Position numbers and translations under genes: made by a program | Source of the DNA: Asterias rubens | Taxonomy: Eukaryota > Echinodermata > Asteroidea > Forcipulatida > Asteriidae | DNA: 64,000 bases | Reading direction: 5' to 3' | NCBI RefSeq assembly: GCF_902459465.1 | Contig: NC_047065.1 | Location: 1,484,309 to 1,548,308, forward strand | Shown: in pieces, positions 23,898 through 35,367 of the stretch | How positions within the stretch are numbered: position 1 is the stretch's first letter | Layout: each line of letters begins with the position of its first letter | The notes under the pieces: model-generated | The model's input: only the letters and a program-made list of their open reading frames with translations | The model's database searches: none | Told to the model about the DNA's origin: nothing

Positions 23898-24193
23898 CCC
23901 TTTTCACATGACAGAAATTTAACAAGGGTCCCTTGCTAAATTTTAGCATGGTTGTGACATTTTACCAAATGGACCTCGTATGAAAGAACAACCATGTTTA
24001 TCTGGCCATAAAGGATGGTAAATTTTTGAAGATTTCACTAGGTACTCAGGACAGTCCAAACATACTTGTTCTAAAGCTCTTCTTCCACACCAAGTGCAAT
24101 TTGTACAATTTCACAACCATGCTTAGATCATTTCTACCTCCATGCTCAAATTAAGCAAGGGACCCCTGCTAAACTGCTGTTGTGTGAAAAGGG
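23898..24193 (+). mobile_element. inverted-repeat element in TRIM71 3' UTR
   Basis: Left end CCCTTTTCACATGACAG...CAAGGGTCCCTTGCTAA and right end TTAAGCAAGGGACCCCTGCT...GTGTGAAAAGGG are inverted repeats with gaps; 296 bp. Confidence 0.65.
24134..24140 (+). promoter_or_regulatory. let-7 seed match, 7mer-m8, inside a fold-back element
   Basis: CTACCTC within the right part of the inverted-repeat element at 23898-24193, so it may be transposon-derived and not ancestral. Confidence 0.35.
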
Positions 24194-24426
24194 CATAGTA
24201 GGTGGAACAAAGAGACAGCACAGGTGTGCAGTTAAACATGTGTGGTCAGGTGATGTGTAGATCTGCAAGAACTGTATGCAATTTGTTGCTAACACCTCAC
24301 ATGTTTACGCACACGTTTATCAATTGCTATTGAGGTGTACTGTATACATGTACTTGTTGTTCACTGAAAGAATCACCTGATGTAAATTCCAAACCCAATT
24401 TTACCACTGTAAATTGTAAAGCAGCA

Positions 24427-24432
24427 AATAAA
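24427..24432 (+). promoter_or_regulatory. candidate proximal poly(A) signal of TRIM71
   Basis: AATAAA in gcAAATAAAAAGCC, 6.7 kb after the stop codon. Using it would exclude the let-7 matches at 26826 and 27030. Confidence 0.3.
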
Positions 24433-26825
24433 AAGCCTGTCTTAATTTTATGCTGGTTTACTGGCACATTGTTTCAGTCAAATCGCCAAATGGAGACCTT
24501 TTTGATCCATTATGATTTTGTTTTGTAATTGTATGATTTCTTGTTATCAATATATATTTTTTGATCATATACGGATCAAATCCACATTTTGTTGTCATAG
24601 ATGTTAAGGATAATTTTTATTTTGAAATTTATGTTTGGTGTGTATTAAACCTTGAATTTAATGATGTAAAAGTAAATAATTTGATGTTAGAATTGTACCT
24701 GTAGTAGATGAGTCGAGTATTTGTTCTATAAAATGAAATATAAAAATTAATTTTCTTTACACAATTTTATACACTAATATGAAGATTTTCAATCCATGAA
24801 AATGAATCTCTCTTACTTTGATTGTGTAAAAAGGTGATTGAAAACCAACAGATTTCTGATGAATTGTTGCCACAGAAATTACTGTTTCTTAATATTGTAT
24901 GTGATTAGAAAGATCAATTAAAATGCTGCATGTGTCTGTAATTATTTAGTGTTTAGATATTGGTTTATAATGGAAACAAGTGAATAAGTATGTTAGCCTA
25001 GAAAATGTACAAAAGATGTATTGCAAAAAATGCCGGGTGTTCACATGGGTTCAGTTTTGCTGTGTTTACTTTTAAAAAGTAAATTTTACTAACTATCTTT
25101 CTACTTTTTATACAATACACTTTTCAAGCTCTGCTGATTTGCATGACAGTGATATGGGGCCTTGGAATCCTTGACATGTTCTTTTCTGTTGAGTATAAAC
25201 AGTTAACAAATTAAGACAAGCTGCTCCCATGTGATCATGTAAGCCCAGTTCATGCTACTTGCTAAGGTGACAGTCCAAAATAATTTCACTTCACAGCTCT
25301 TGTTTTCTCTGTGATTGTTTTGCAGAAGTTGAGAATAACTGTTTTGAATTGTTCGTTGCGAGTTTCTGACTTCAAAATATACTTTGTATGAACTGGGACC
25401 TAACAAACGAGTACAACAATTTTTTTCTTGAAAACACATCACAATTCGACTCGTTTGAATTTCCATCAGATGTCTGAAGAGTACACTTTTTTTTTCTTTC
25501 CAAATTATGATTTTGGTTTTGACTTTGAGTAGTATTATCCTATTGAATTTGTGTGATAGATTAAATTCATAATAGACCATCGAAGCATTAAATGTTGCCA
25601 AGCGGCATGAAATACCTGCAGATAATATGATGAAATAACATTTAGGCCCCTTCATGTTGTATGTTAAATATTCATATGTGCCATAGTAAGCAAAGCTTTG
25701 AATGTAAAATATTAACAAATCCCAGATTTAATACCACTGCCAGTCAAATTGGTACAGTAAGGTATTGATTCTCTGTTGATCAGGTTTTTATTGTTGGACC
25801 AATACTCATATATTGTTCATCCAAGTCCTCCTATTTGTGGGGAATTGTTGTCATTGACAGCCTAAATTAAAAGTTCAATGTTTTCTCAAGAGTAACTGAA
25901 ACATTTTTGGCTTGTCAGTGTGACTGAAAAGTGTGTCCAGTTTAAGCAAAGTAAGCTGTTCAGTGTAGTCCAATGAATGTTTGGTAACCATTATCTAAAC
26001 CGGTAATGCACATTCCCTTAGCAAGAGCTAGTTTAAAAAAACTTTCAAAAAAAGACAAATTTTCAGAAAATAACTGTAAACGTAAAGGTGCCTAGTGCAA
26101 ACATAATTATCCCAACCCCTTTGAAGTGGGGACAATTTTCTGCAGCTTGGTCATTTTGAGTATGTGATTGTTAGCTTATAGTGATGACTCTGTGTATACT
26201 ACTATCAATGAGTAACTAGTAAAAAAGTGTTGTTTATCGTGTTGTAGTAGTTTAGTATAAATGTTTCCAGTAATTTGATGTGGCCTTGGATGGGGAAGGG
26301 AGAGATGGTTTAAAAAAATATCAGGGAAAATGTGTTACTTTCGTGGTCGGCTCTTGCTGACATTGATGATGTTTGAATACATGTACAAAGAGAAAATGTT
26401 TGATTAGGATGGAATGCTTAAAATATTTAGAATTATTGCGACGTTACAACCCACACTTGTATACGTACCTTGTATGAGGGTAGCCCCAACATTGAGTTCC
26501 CATTGTTGGATAGCTTTTACAAGTTGTTGCACTGCATTTTAGTTGCAAGTAACCTGAAGATAATGTTTGTGTTCTTATGGCGACAGAAAATGGTTCGTGC
26601 ATTAAGATGTATTATCAGAATACATTGCTAGGTGCTGAACATCAAATTAAACTGCAAGTGTTTTGCCTTTTTTTACAAAGAAGTGTTTTGTCCCAAATAC
26701 AATAAGAAAACACTTTTTTTCACTTGCTTAAATATTCCAAAGTTTGCTTTTGTAAAATGCCAAACCTGATTGTAATCAAGTTAAGTTCATACTCATTTTA
26801 TTATGTTGTATTTAGTGTTTTTAAA

Positions 26826-26832
26826 CTACCTC
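26826..26832 (+). promoter_or_regulatory. let-7 seed match, 7mer-m8 (CTACCTC)
   Basis: Preceded by A, so pairing reaches let-7 position 9. It lies about 250 bp before the distal poly(A) signal. Confidence 0.45.
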
Positions 26833-27029
26833 GTTTTGGTGCAGAATGTTCAAATGACGAATTTGAATATCGGAATTGTCTCAGTCTGTGTTTGTTGGTA
26901 GTACAAGAAGTTGACAAATACAGTGATACTTGTCGGCTTGGAAATCTTTAAAAAGTTTAACAAGCACTTAAGAGTGTTTAAATGCTTTATTGTGACATAC
27001 AATGTCATATAATCTTTAATAGCCAAGCT

Positions 27030-27036
27030 TACCTCA
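27030..27036 (+). promoter_or_regulatory. let-7 seed match, 7mer-A1 (TACCTCA)
   Basis: Lies 37 bp before the distal poly(A) signal, a favoured location for functional sites at UTR ends. Confidence 0.35.
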
Positions 27037-27072
27037 CGCATCAAAATGTAATGTTTCTTTTTTGTTTTAGCA

Positions 27073-27078
27073 AATAAA
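27073..27078 (+). promoter_or_regulatory. candidate distal poly(A) signal of TRIM71
   Basis: AATAAA (in AAATAAAATAAAGG) followed by a strongly GT-rich stretch (gtgtgttttgatgtatttgt), the arrangement expected of a cleavage and polyadenylation site. Confidence 0.5.
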
Positions 27079-28189
27079 ATAAAGGCCAAAAAAAGTATGA
27101 GTGTGTTTTGATGTATTTGTGTCACTGTATGGACAAAATTTGTTTGTAGATTGTGTTTGTCTCTGTGGCGGACAGAGTAAAAAAGAGACCCTCGGGCAGA
27201 TTTCTGGTAATTATGAAGTCAAGGTTATTTAATGAAGGATTACAAATACTCATGGCTCTAGGTTACACCATGGGACACCATGGTTACACCAACCTTTCAC
27301 TCTTTGGTTACATCATGGAGGTAGAAATAGTACCTCAATGGTTACACAGTGTTTGGACCAAGTGGATTGTACACCTGAACGTTATATCAGTTCTTAGAAA
27401 ATAAAGGGTGTACATTTGCTATTTACTTGACAACCAAAGATTGCAGATTACATTAAAAAAATATGTGCTGATTTTTTTGGTTGTTTATAGTAAATGTATA
27501 CCATAAAGGATTTGAGGCATTGCATGGTGTGGTATCAATATATTATTTTGGTTTGCGGTAACACATGTGTGTATCTACTTGCCATGTAGAGTTTGTTCTT
27601 AGCGAACTGTCTTTCTTTATTTTACTACCTCGGAGTAGATTTACCATCACAGTACCACCATGTGAGAAAGATTTACCAAAATGAGTATTTGTACTTCATT
27701 TCTCCCTGATGACAAGTTAATTCGGATTGGGTGTGAGATTCAAATTAAGTCCTGGTTTGGAATGTTTGGATGCAAATGAGGTGTACCAAGCAGACCAATT
27801 GCCTCCTTTTCTCTCCTTATCATGTTAGTGCCCCTTAACAAATTCCAATCAACAAGGATTTTAAATACTTTGATTTTGAATGGTTGCATCATGGAGGAAG
27901 TTGCATTCTCCCTACTAGAATGAAATTCCAGGACCCAACTGTCTCAGCATGTTAATCATGGCCACACAGCAGCTACATGAAGTGCTGGTGAATATGCAGC
28001 TCTAATAAATGTTTACATCAACATCAATAATAGTCATTTCCTGTTTACGATGTGATTGTTTCTATGCAATGGGCAGGGGGTACACCAAATATTAATGAGA
28101 ACAGGAAGTTCAGTCTTCAATAAGGTGTTACTTGGTCTGTTCCTTGCTCTATGGTTGGTGCATGGCCTCTAAAACGGTTACAGCTTGAT

Positions 28190-28501
28190 TGTCCGAAAGG
28201 TTCGATGGTCCGAAGGTTCAATAGTCCGAAGGCTCAATAGTCTGAAGGTTCGATATTCCGAATTGACAATAAGGTCCGATAGTCCGAATTGACAATAAGG
28301 TTCAATCATCGATTCAGACTACCGAACCTTCGGACCAGTGAACCTTCGTATCAATGAATCTTCGGGCGGAGGAACCTTCGGACTATTGCATCAAATGTTT
28401 GGATTAACCATGGAGGAAGAACTTCCTCCATGGATTAACGAACCCTATTTTTGATATGGGAAATTTGTGCATTCGGACTATCAAACCTTCGGACTATTGG
28501 G
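28190..28501 (+). repeat. GTCCGAAGGTTCAATA array with inverted half
   Basis: Five or more direct units of about 17 bp (GTCCGAAGGTTCAATA variants) in the left part, two copies of GTCCGAATTGACAATAAGG in the middle, and inverted units (ACCTTCGGACTATTG) in the right part. The whole can fold on itself. Confidence 0.8.
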
Positions 28502-30777
28502 TCGACACCTCTAAAACAATCATGACTTGTGACCACAATTACATCTTTTGGATGATTTAGCCAATGGCCAAGATAAATCATAGAGCAAGGGGTAAATGCT
28601 ACAATAATTGGAGTCCAGCTTATCAAGGGTACTGGTTCAGGTTTATGAGGGTGGTTTAGTACACAGTGTGCTCCATTGTACATTGAGCCTATATGTACCA
28701 CATACTCCTTTGAGATAACATTGTGCAGGAGCTGTTACATAACATTACATAATAAGGCTGTGCTTACCAGTACATGATTGGCTTGCATAACTTCACTCAC
28801 TGGTCAAAGAGTAACCCTGCATGCTTGTTATAGCCCATCAAGTTGGTGTTCTAAGGATTGTTTTGTTCTGTTTCTCAGAAGTGCCTTCATGCCATATAAA
28901 GGCCATTCTTATAACTAAGTATTTCCATTAGGGTCAAGGATTTCTGGCCAACTCCAACCATTGCTCTATGCATGGAGGTAGCCCATGCTCTATACACGCT
29001 CCAACTCACATGGTGGACCTAGCTTTCCAATAAGCTGTTTGAAAACAATTCAGAGTATGGTTCATCTGGTCCTTGTTTGCTCTCTATGGATTTACTTTAT
29101 AGGCAGTTCAATCGTAGAGCAACTTGCTCTTTTAAGTGCAATTCGCACTATGAGTTACTTGAGTGTCAGACCATAGAGTAAGGACAGAGGTTTGTCCTTA
29201 CATATGGTCAGGACAGACCAAATACAGAACAAGATACATTATAAATAGCATTGTTCCATGATAAAGGTCCATGGATTTTCCCCAAACATACACATGATGT
29301 TGTACTTGAAAGTTAGGGGAAGGAACATCACACGCTTTGTTGCTCATACTACTATTTATGTAACCTTCAGTTTGCAGATTTAAATTGTTATGCTTGTAGT
29401 TTCAAACATGGAGTCCTTTCTTCATGCATCAAGCAAGGATGTAGAACTAGTATATAACAATGTATGGAGTTGATGGTCTTTGTGGATACTAGTATTTTGT
29501 TTACCAATAAAAAGAAGACTTAATTTATTTGGCCCAATAATTGGGTTTTCATTTTCATGGTGGAAGTAGGCTACCGCATAGCTGTTGCCATTACAACAAC
29601 ATGGCTTTATATCCCATGGATTGAAGACTGCTTTGCAGATTCTATAAAAGAAAACTATAAAAAAATCACTTTTTCTATGGATGAACTGAAATTGTTCTTC
29701 TGAGTGGTACTTATTTTCAAAAGGACTGGCCCCAACAGAAAAGGCAAAGGCATCTGTTAAATTCTAAACTGACAGAGGGTAACAAGCATTTGGCACAGAT
29801 GAGTTTCTCAAACGTTTCTTTTAAGTGGACTAAGTCAAAGGAAAGAAATGGTTCTAAAAATCAGACAAAAGGTATCCACTAGTTCTTGCTGTGTGTTTGT
29901 GTTTTATCATAACAATATACACACAGCTTTGTTTTGCATGTCATAATGGATGTTGTTATAGTGGTTGAGAGATAACAAGCTCACTTAATTATTATTAATA
30001 TATAACCTTGGAGGTAGAAATATACCTCCATTAATATTACATTAGCTAAAAGAAGTAATATAAAAACAACATTATATGGTAAAATGTCTGGGGTGTCATT
30101 CTTACCACCTGTTAAAAAAAAAACTATTTGTGAGAGAGAAAAATGCACTTACAGAGAGTCTATACTTGGGGCAAAAGAAGGCTAAAAAGTTTACCATGAT
30201 TAGACCATGCAGGTAGCTAAGTAGGAAATGGTCTCCAACCATCGGAGTGTGATATGCTGTGATTAGCCTATCCGTAAACACAGATCAAATAATAATCTCA
30301 ACCCACTGTTTCCAGTAACTAAACTATCCTGAGAAAATCCTTAAGTTGTTTTGAAGTACCAGTGGACTTAAAACAAACTGATCAAAGCATAGAGTAAGGA
30401 CAGAGACTCTATGATCAAAGATACCTCCTGCTTTGTGTAAACACACACTCTGTTTGTCATGGTCTGATATAAGGTTTCAAGCACAAGATACCAATATTGT
30501 GTAAACTTAAAGATTAGCATAAATTTGTCATGACTTTGAATTGAAAGATAATATGTTTTTAAGTAAACTATAATATACTTGTACATGTTCATAGCTAGGA
30601 TATCTACTTCATATTCTTTAAACTCTGTGTTTGTCACAATACCCATAGCCTGAACTAACTTTAAGCCCTAAGAGTGAAGCTTGTTGTCACAACATCCAAA
30701 AGGCGATTCAGGCTATTTTTTCTCCACCAGTTTCACTCCAGGTTAAGTGATAAGGTTTGATCATGGAGCAAGGGTTT

Positions 30778-30934
30778 GCAGGCTTTGAAATAACCCATGG
30801 AATCACCGCAATTGCCATAGTGCCCTGTGTGCTTTTGCTTTGGTGCCCTCCGCAAAGTTCCACTACAAATTTCCTCAGAAGGAACTAAAGGAAAATAATT
30901 GCTGTGCCCCCTTCAAAAACAAAATTGAAGGCCT
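30778..30934 (+). repeat. dispersed repeat R1 copy
   Basis: tttgaaataacccatggaat, then one or two tandem units (AGTGCCCTGTGTGCTTTTGC), then aaattgaaggcct. It lies in the TRIM71-POLR2C intergenic region. Confidence 0.65.
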
Positions 30935-31682
30935 TGGTTTGTACTTTTCCCTCCTCCATGCATGCCCTTTGTTCTGATTCCTTCTGTATTTCCTTCATCC
31001 ATGTTTCCATCTTCCAAACAAGACCAAAGGCTGAAAGCTGACAACAAAGAGAACATGATCTGGAACTCATTTGTGATCAAGGTCATTATTAGCCACAGGA
31101 CAGGAAGTTGTTGAAGGCCTTTATTAATATGGTGGATGCTGATGATACATGTAATTAGGTTGTGTTAAATCACAGTTAAATCATGGCATTCCTCCATGAT
31201 CATGGGTCATGGTTGCTGGTTATGTAACAGGATGACTGATGCTGCAATCCCTCAGCCACGCCCCAACCCCTTAATGACCAATGCTGTGATCCTATGGTTT
31301 AGACATGATCAAGTCTGTACAATTCATTTTGTTGACAGCAGAATTAACTTCCTTTGCTAGATCCTTGTCATTAATTAGCCGGAAGACTTGACCACGAAAG
31401 GATGAGAAGCACTGTGTGGCAACAATTATGGAAGTCTGTCTAGGTTTTAGTATCATAGTTATAAAGACAATAAAAAAAAACCTCAACATGAGACATGTCA
31501 GTAGATTTTGAAACACCATCCATCCATTCATTGGAAGTATTAAGTCAAAACTTGTGAGTGAGCAAACCTAAGACAAGTTGGCTCAAAAGTCAGTGACAGT
31601 TAAGATCAATTAATTTGGGGGTTTGCAGGTTGGGTCAATTTTTATAATTATGTATGCATTTATGCCTACAGACCTCTCTAAC

Positions 31683-31706
31683 CATATTGAATTGAATTGA
31701 ATTGAG
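31683..31706 (+). repeat. ATTGA microsatellite
   Basis: Four to five copies of the pentamer ATTGA in the TRIM71-POLR2C intergenic region. Confidence 0.7.
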
Positions 31707-33858
31707 AAATTGAAGTGTATAGGGCCTATTTTAGCCTACTTTTGTGACCTCAATCTCCCTCATTTTCAATTATACAGATAATTAATACATGTACATATGA
31801 AAACATATGATTATAACCTACCCATTCCAAATTGTTAAAATGTCGCTGATTGAGTATTTTTAAAAGCTATTTTGTTAAAAAAAAACACAATTTATTTCAA
31901 GATGTACCATGCACGATCTTTTCAAATTTCGCGCTTGGTCGATAAACCCGATCATACATGATCAGTCGTGATGCCTACATTACAAACATCATGTCATGTT
32001 TATGTGATTTAGAAAAGCTATTATACATGTAAAAGCATTCACACAGTGCAGCTGATGCTCGTGAACTTTACAATACACATCAATGAGATCCAAAGGCAGT
32101 GTACGTGCACAATGATGTTTTTGTAACATGACCTAGCTGTCTAGACACTGGTCACCCTGGATGTGATGTTCTGGTTCTATTTGTGACTAATCATCCATGG
32201 AGGAAGAAATTGGATAAAAAGAAGTGTTAAGTGTATTTTTATACACAGGAATAATAACAAACTTATTGCACAGCTTTTTAACTCAATTTGTAATTTTTAT
32301 TTATTAATATATGTCCACAAATTTGAGGCACTTGTCATGACATCAGTTTGGTATGATTGTAATTTATTGAAATAATAAATTGCAACACATTGAACTGAAG
32401 CAAATGAACTACTTCTATTATCTGTGATAGTTATAAAGAAATATTGAAGGCAATTTAATTATTGTTTCCAAAAATATCTTCAGGTGCCCCAGGTGAAATT
32501 TAGTTTTTCCTCAGGCAAACATTTTCTAAACTCAAATTTATGTTTGTCCTGTTGGTGGTATAGGGGAGAGAGTGTGGATTTATTCTCTATGGTGCACAAG
32601 TTTTAAATAGCTGTGTAGGCCAACTTGATAGTGCTTGTATATAAAGCTAATCAATTTGTGTATTTGCAACCCAAGGCTTTGATTGTCTGCAAGTACTTTT
32701 CAACAAAATGATAAAAAGGTCTTTAAAAAATTGTCGGTTTTATTTGCTGAAACTAAATGAATGAGCTGTTCTCATTAAATTTATAATTTTGGAAGCAAAG
32801 GAAAGTGGACTCTAAAGATATCCTTTCTTTAAAGATTTTTACTGAGGAGACCATGCAACCTGATTAATAAGATAAACCAGTAATTATATTTAAAAAAAAA
32901 GATACAAGTTGAACTTCAAAGCTAAGCTTTTTGTTTTTAATCGAATAACTAAATAAAAATTATACCAACAAATTAATTGTATATATTTTGATAAATGGGA
33001 AGGGCAGTGGTATTGTTTTCACAAAACTTGAACATTGACACTAATTTGCAAGTTCTAAAAAGTTTTTACAACTTTCTGAAATGTGGCTTAGCTTAGCCTA
33101 AATGTTATTTTTGTAATAAAATAAGCATGACTTTATACTTACACGCACAATTCCTCTTTTCTTCCGAATGTTGTGCCTTTGAACTTGCAGGCAAAAGTTC
33201 CTAAAACTTACAGGAAAAATTTAATTGTGCAGCGCCTCGAAAAGTGAATGTCGTCTGCTCACTTTTCGACTAGAGTTTAGTAAGTCTGTTAGAGCGCCCT
33301 CTCTTGTTCGAAAGAGAACCCTCGATATAAAGTTATTAATTGCTTTTTTTTAAATAAATGTATTTCGGACAAAAAGAAATTCATTCATGTGGCATTGTGG
33401 TACAATTGTGAACAAGAGTGTTGATAGTCTGCAAAATTTTCTACTCTAAAATTATTGGTCTGGAAGCTCGTCATATTTTTCTAGTCTAGACTAGACTATA
33501 GTTTTAGCCTTTTTAAATATTATTTCTCCTTTCCCGTTTTTGTTACAATATTTTTTTTATTTAGTATAAAAGACCCCATTGTTACCTGCTGATCAGTATC
33601 TCAGCTTTGTTAACTTGAAATTGATCACATTTTAACAAGAATAGTAAAATGCATGGCTTTGTGAACAACTGCTTCTTAATACTCGGGAGACAACTTAACG
33701 GTCTAATGTTAGGACGCCCTCTGTTGGCCGTTATTTGAAAACTTAACAAAATTGACGATGCGGTAGTTTTCGGACGCCCTGTTTGTGTGACACTGTCCCG
33801 TAATTACAGAGAGGGAAAACTAAATGTACCACTTTTAAGACTTACTAATATTAAATAA

Positions 33859-34155
33859 ATAGACCTTTCTTTTGTTGGTAAACAAACCGCCTTGGTTGGC
33901 ATGGTCGGCCGAATGTTAGTAAAACACTCAATCATAAAAACAGATGTTTTAACAAAATTCAACATTTTCTGCCAATTTTAAATTAAATAAATACCTCTCA
34001 TGATAAGTTGTTTTGTTTTAAACAAAATCAACAAATTTGGTTACATTGTTAACAAAAATAGCGATCTATTCTTAATTTGCACTTATGGCTTTCCATAGTC
34101 TTCCAATCTGGGTTGGCAAAAACTTGGGCTGTGACGTTGCAAAAGAAAGGTCTAT
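33859..34155 (+). mobile_element. inverted-repeat element with ATAGACCTT ends
   Basis: Perfect 16-bp terminal inverted repeats ATAGACCTTTCTTTTG; 297 bp with a non-coding AT-rich interior. The terminal ATAGACCTT is shared with the elements at 41059 and 47959. Confidence 0.75.
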
Positions 34156-34380
34156 AACTATTTATGCAATTGTTCATTTTGGTAAGTCATAAAGTGCTAC
34201 ATGTTATTGTCCTCTCTGCAATTACCTGGGTTATCACCACTATTTAGATTTTTAACTGAAGCACTTCTACAGGAACAGATCAGTGTTTTTAACTTGAAAA
34301 CTACGTTAGAAAAAAAACCACGAAACCATAAAAACAAAACAATAATCAAAGCATTTGAGGCTTTAATAATACATTTTCAA

Positions 34381-34679
34381 AATGTCCATAGATTTACGTT
34401 AAACTTACAAGGTTTGAAGATAATGATAGTGGAAAGCTTCCCTTCAAATATTACTTACTGAGGTGCTGTAGTTTTTGAGAAATGAGTAAAACAATGTCAT
34501 GAAAATACGTTTGTAAATGATTAAAATCATTTTCGTCTCATGAGACGAAAATTAGTTTCATGGCATTGTTTTACTCATTTCCCCAAAACTACAGCACCTC
34601 AGCACGTAATATTTTCAGGGAAGCTTTCTACTATCATTATCTTCAAACTGTGTAAGTTTAGTGTAAATCTGTGGACATT
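34381..34679 (+). repeat. large near-perfect palindrome (~300 bp)
   Basis: Two arms of about 145 bp read as inverted copies (e.g. GGTGCTGTAGTTTTTGAG against its complement at 34580-34600). They centre on the perfect 20-bp palindrome TTTCGTCTCATGAGACGAAA at 34531-34550. A 30-bp direct repeat (34666-34695 and 34696-34725) follows the right arm. Confidence 0.85.
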
Positions 34680-35367
34680 GTGGTTTTTGTCCCACAATCT
34701 GTGGACATTGTGGTTTTTGTCCCACAAAAGTTACATACACCCTCTTACAAAAAAAAACCGAAAAAGGTGTTGCTGGCAAAGACCTCACTTTACTCAAGAC
34801 AAAAATTGCAAGAAAAAAGAAGCTCTCTTAGTACTTGACTTTAATCAAAATTACAGCAGTTTTCTGAAACACTTCATGATAACAAAGTTATAAAAAAAAT
34901 CGATAGTGGTATGATAAGGTTGGAGGGACAACTGAGAAAAACAAAATACTAAATATTCTTATTCAGTAGTAGGATACCCAGATGTTGTGTCATTTGTAAG
35001 TTCTTTTTATCCAAGTAGTCGTAAAAGCGCCAGTTTAGAAAGTCTTCATAAAGTTGCCTATAAGAGTCAGGTCCCCTGTTGAATTTTGCTAAACACAGAA
35101 CTTTCTCAAGCAATATTATCTTCTGTGAACTGTGACACTTTTTAAATAACTTTTCAAAGTCAATTTAGATGCATACTGGTAATTAAAGTTTAAAATTAAA
35201 ATGTATATAGTTTTTTAAATGACCTGGGCCGGCAAACAACTAATATTACTTGAACGCATCACATAAACATCCTCCACTAACCGCAACCCCCCCCCCCAAG
35301 TCTTGACATCTTCGTTTTTACTTCCAACAGTAAAAAATATCTAAAAGTATATTTCCCTTTAAACAAA

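Larger units (their letters stand above)
17716..27100 (+). other. putative very long 3' UTR of TRIM71
   Basis: About 9.4 kb of T-rich sequence without recognisable coding exons, running on from the TRIM71 stop and ending in a good poly(A) signal at 27073. An earlier AATAAA at 24427 would give a shorter form. It contains an A19 run (18301-18319), two fold-back elements (22808-22899 and 23898-24193) and seven let-7 seed-type matches. UTR status is inferred from position, strand composition and the sites; no transcript evidence is available here. Confidence 0.55.
27101..35367. other. repeat-rich intergenic region between TRIM71 and POLR2C
   Basis: About 8.3 kb without recognisable exons. It holds the GTCCGAAGGTTCA array (28190-28501), a dispersed-repeat copy (30778-30934), the inverted-repeat element 33859-34155, the large palindrome 34381-34679, and scattered CATGGAGG fragments. 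The end near 35368 should include the POLR2C 3' UTR; I found no convincing AATAAA for it on the minus strand. Confidence 0.55.

Noticed and set aside
25203-25718. 171-codon minus-strand open frame in the TRIM71 3' region
   Set aside because: Composition is that of translated AT-rich non-coding DNA, no domain is recognised, and it is opposite to the inferred UTR.
17716-27100. miR-125/lin-4 sites (CTCAGGG) accompanying let-7 in the TRIM71 UTR
   Set aside because: I looked for this seed match by eye and did not find a convincing one.
28190-28501. CRISPR-like array
   Set aside because: Units are contiguous, vary in length and switch orientation; there are no unique spacers and the DNA is eukaryotic.
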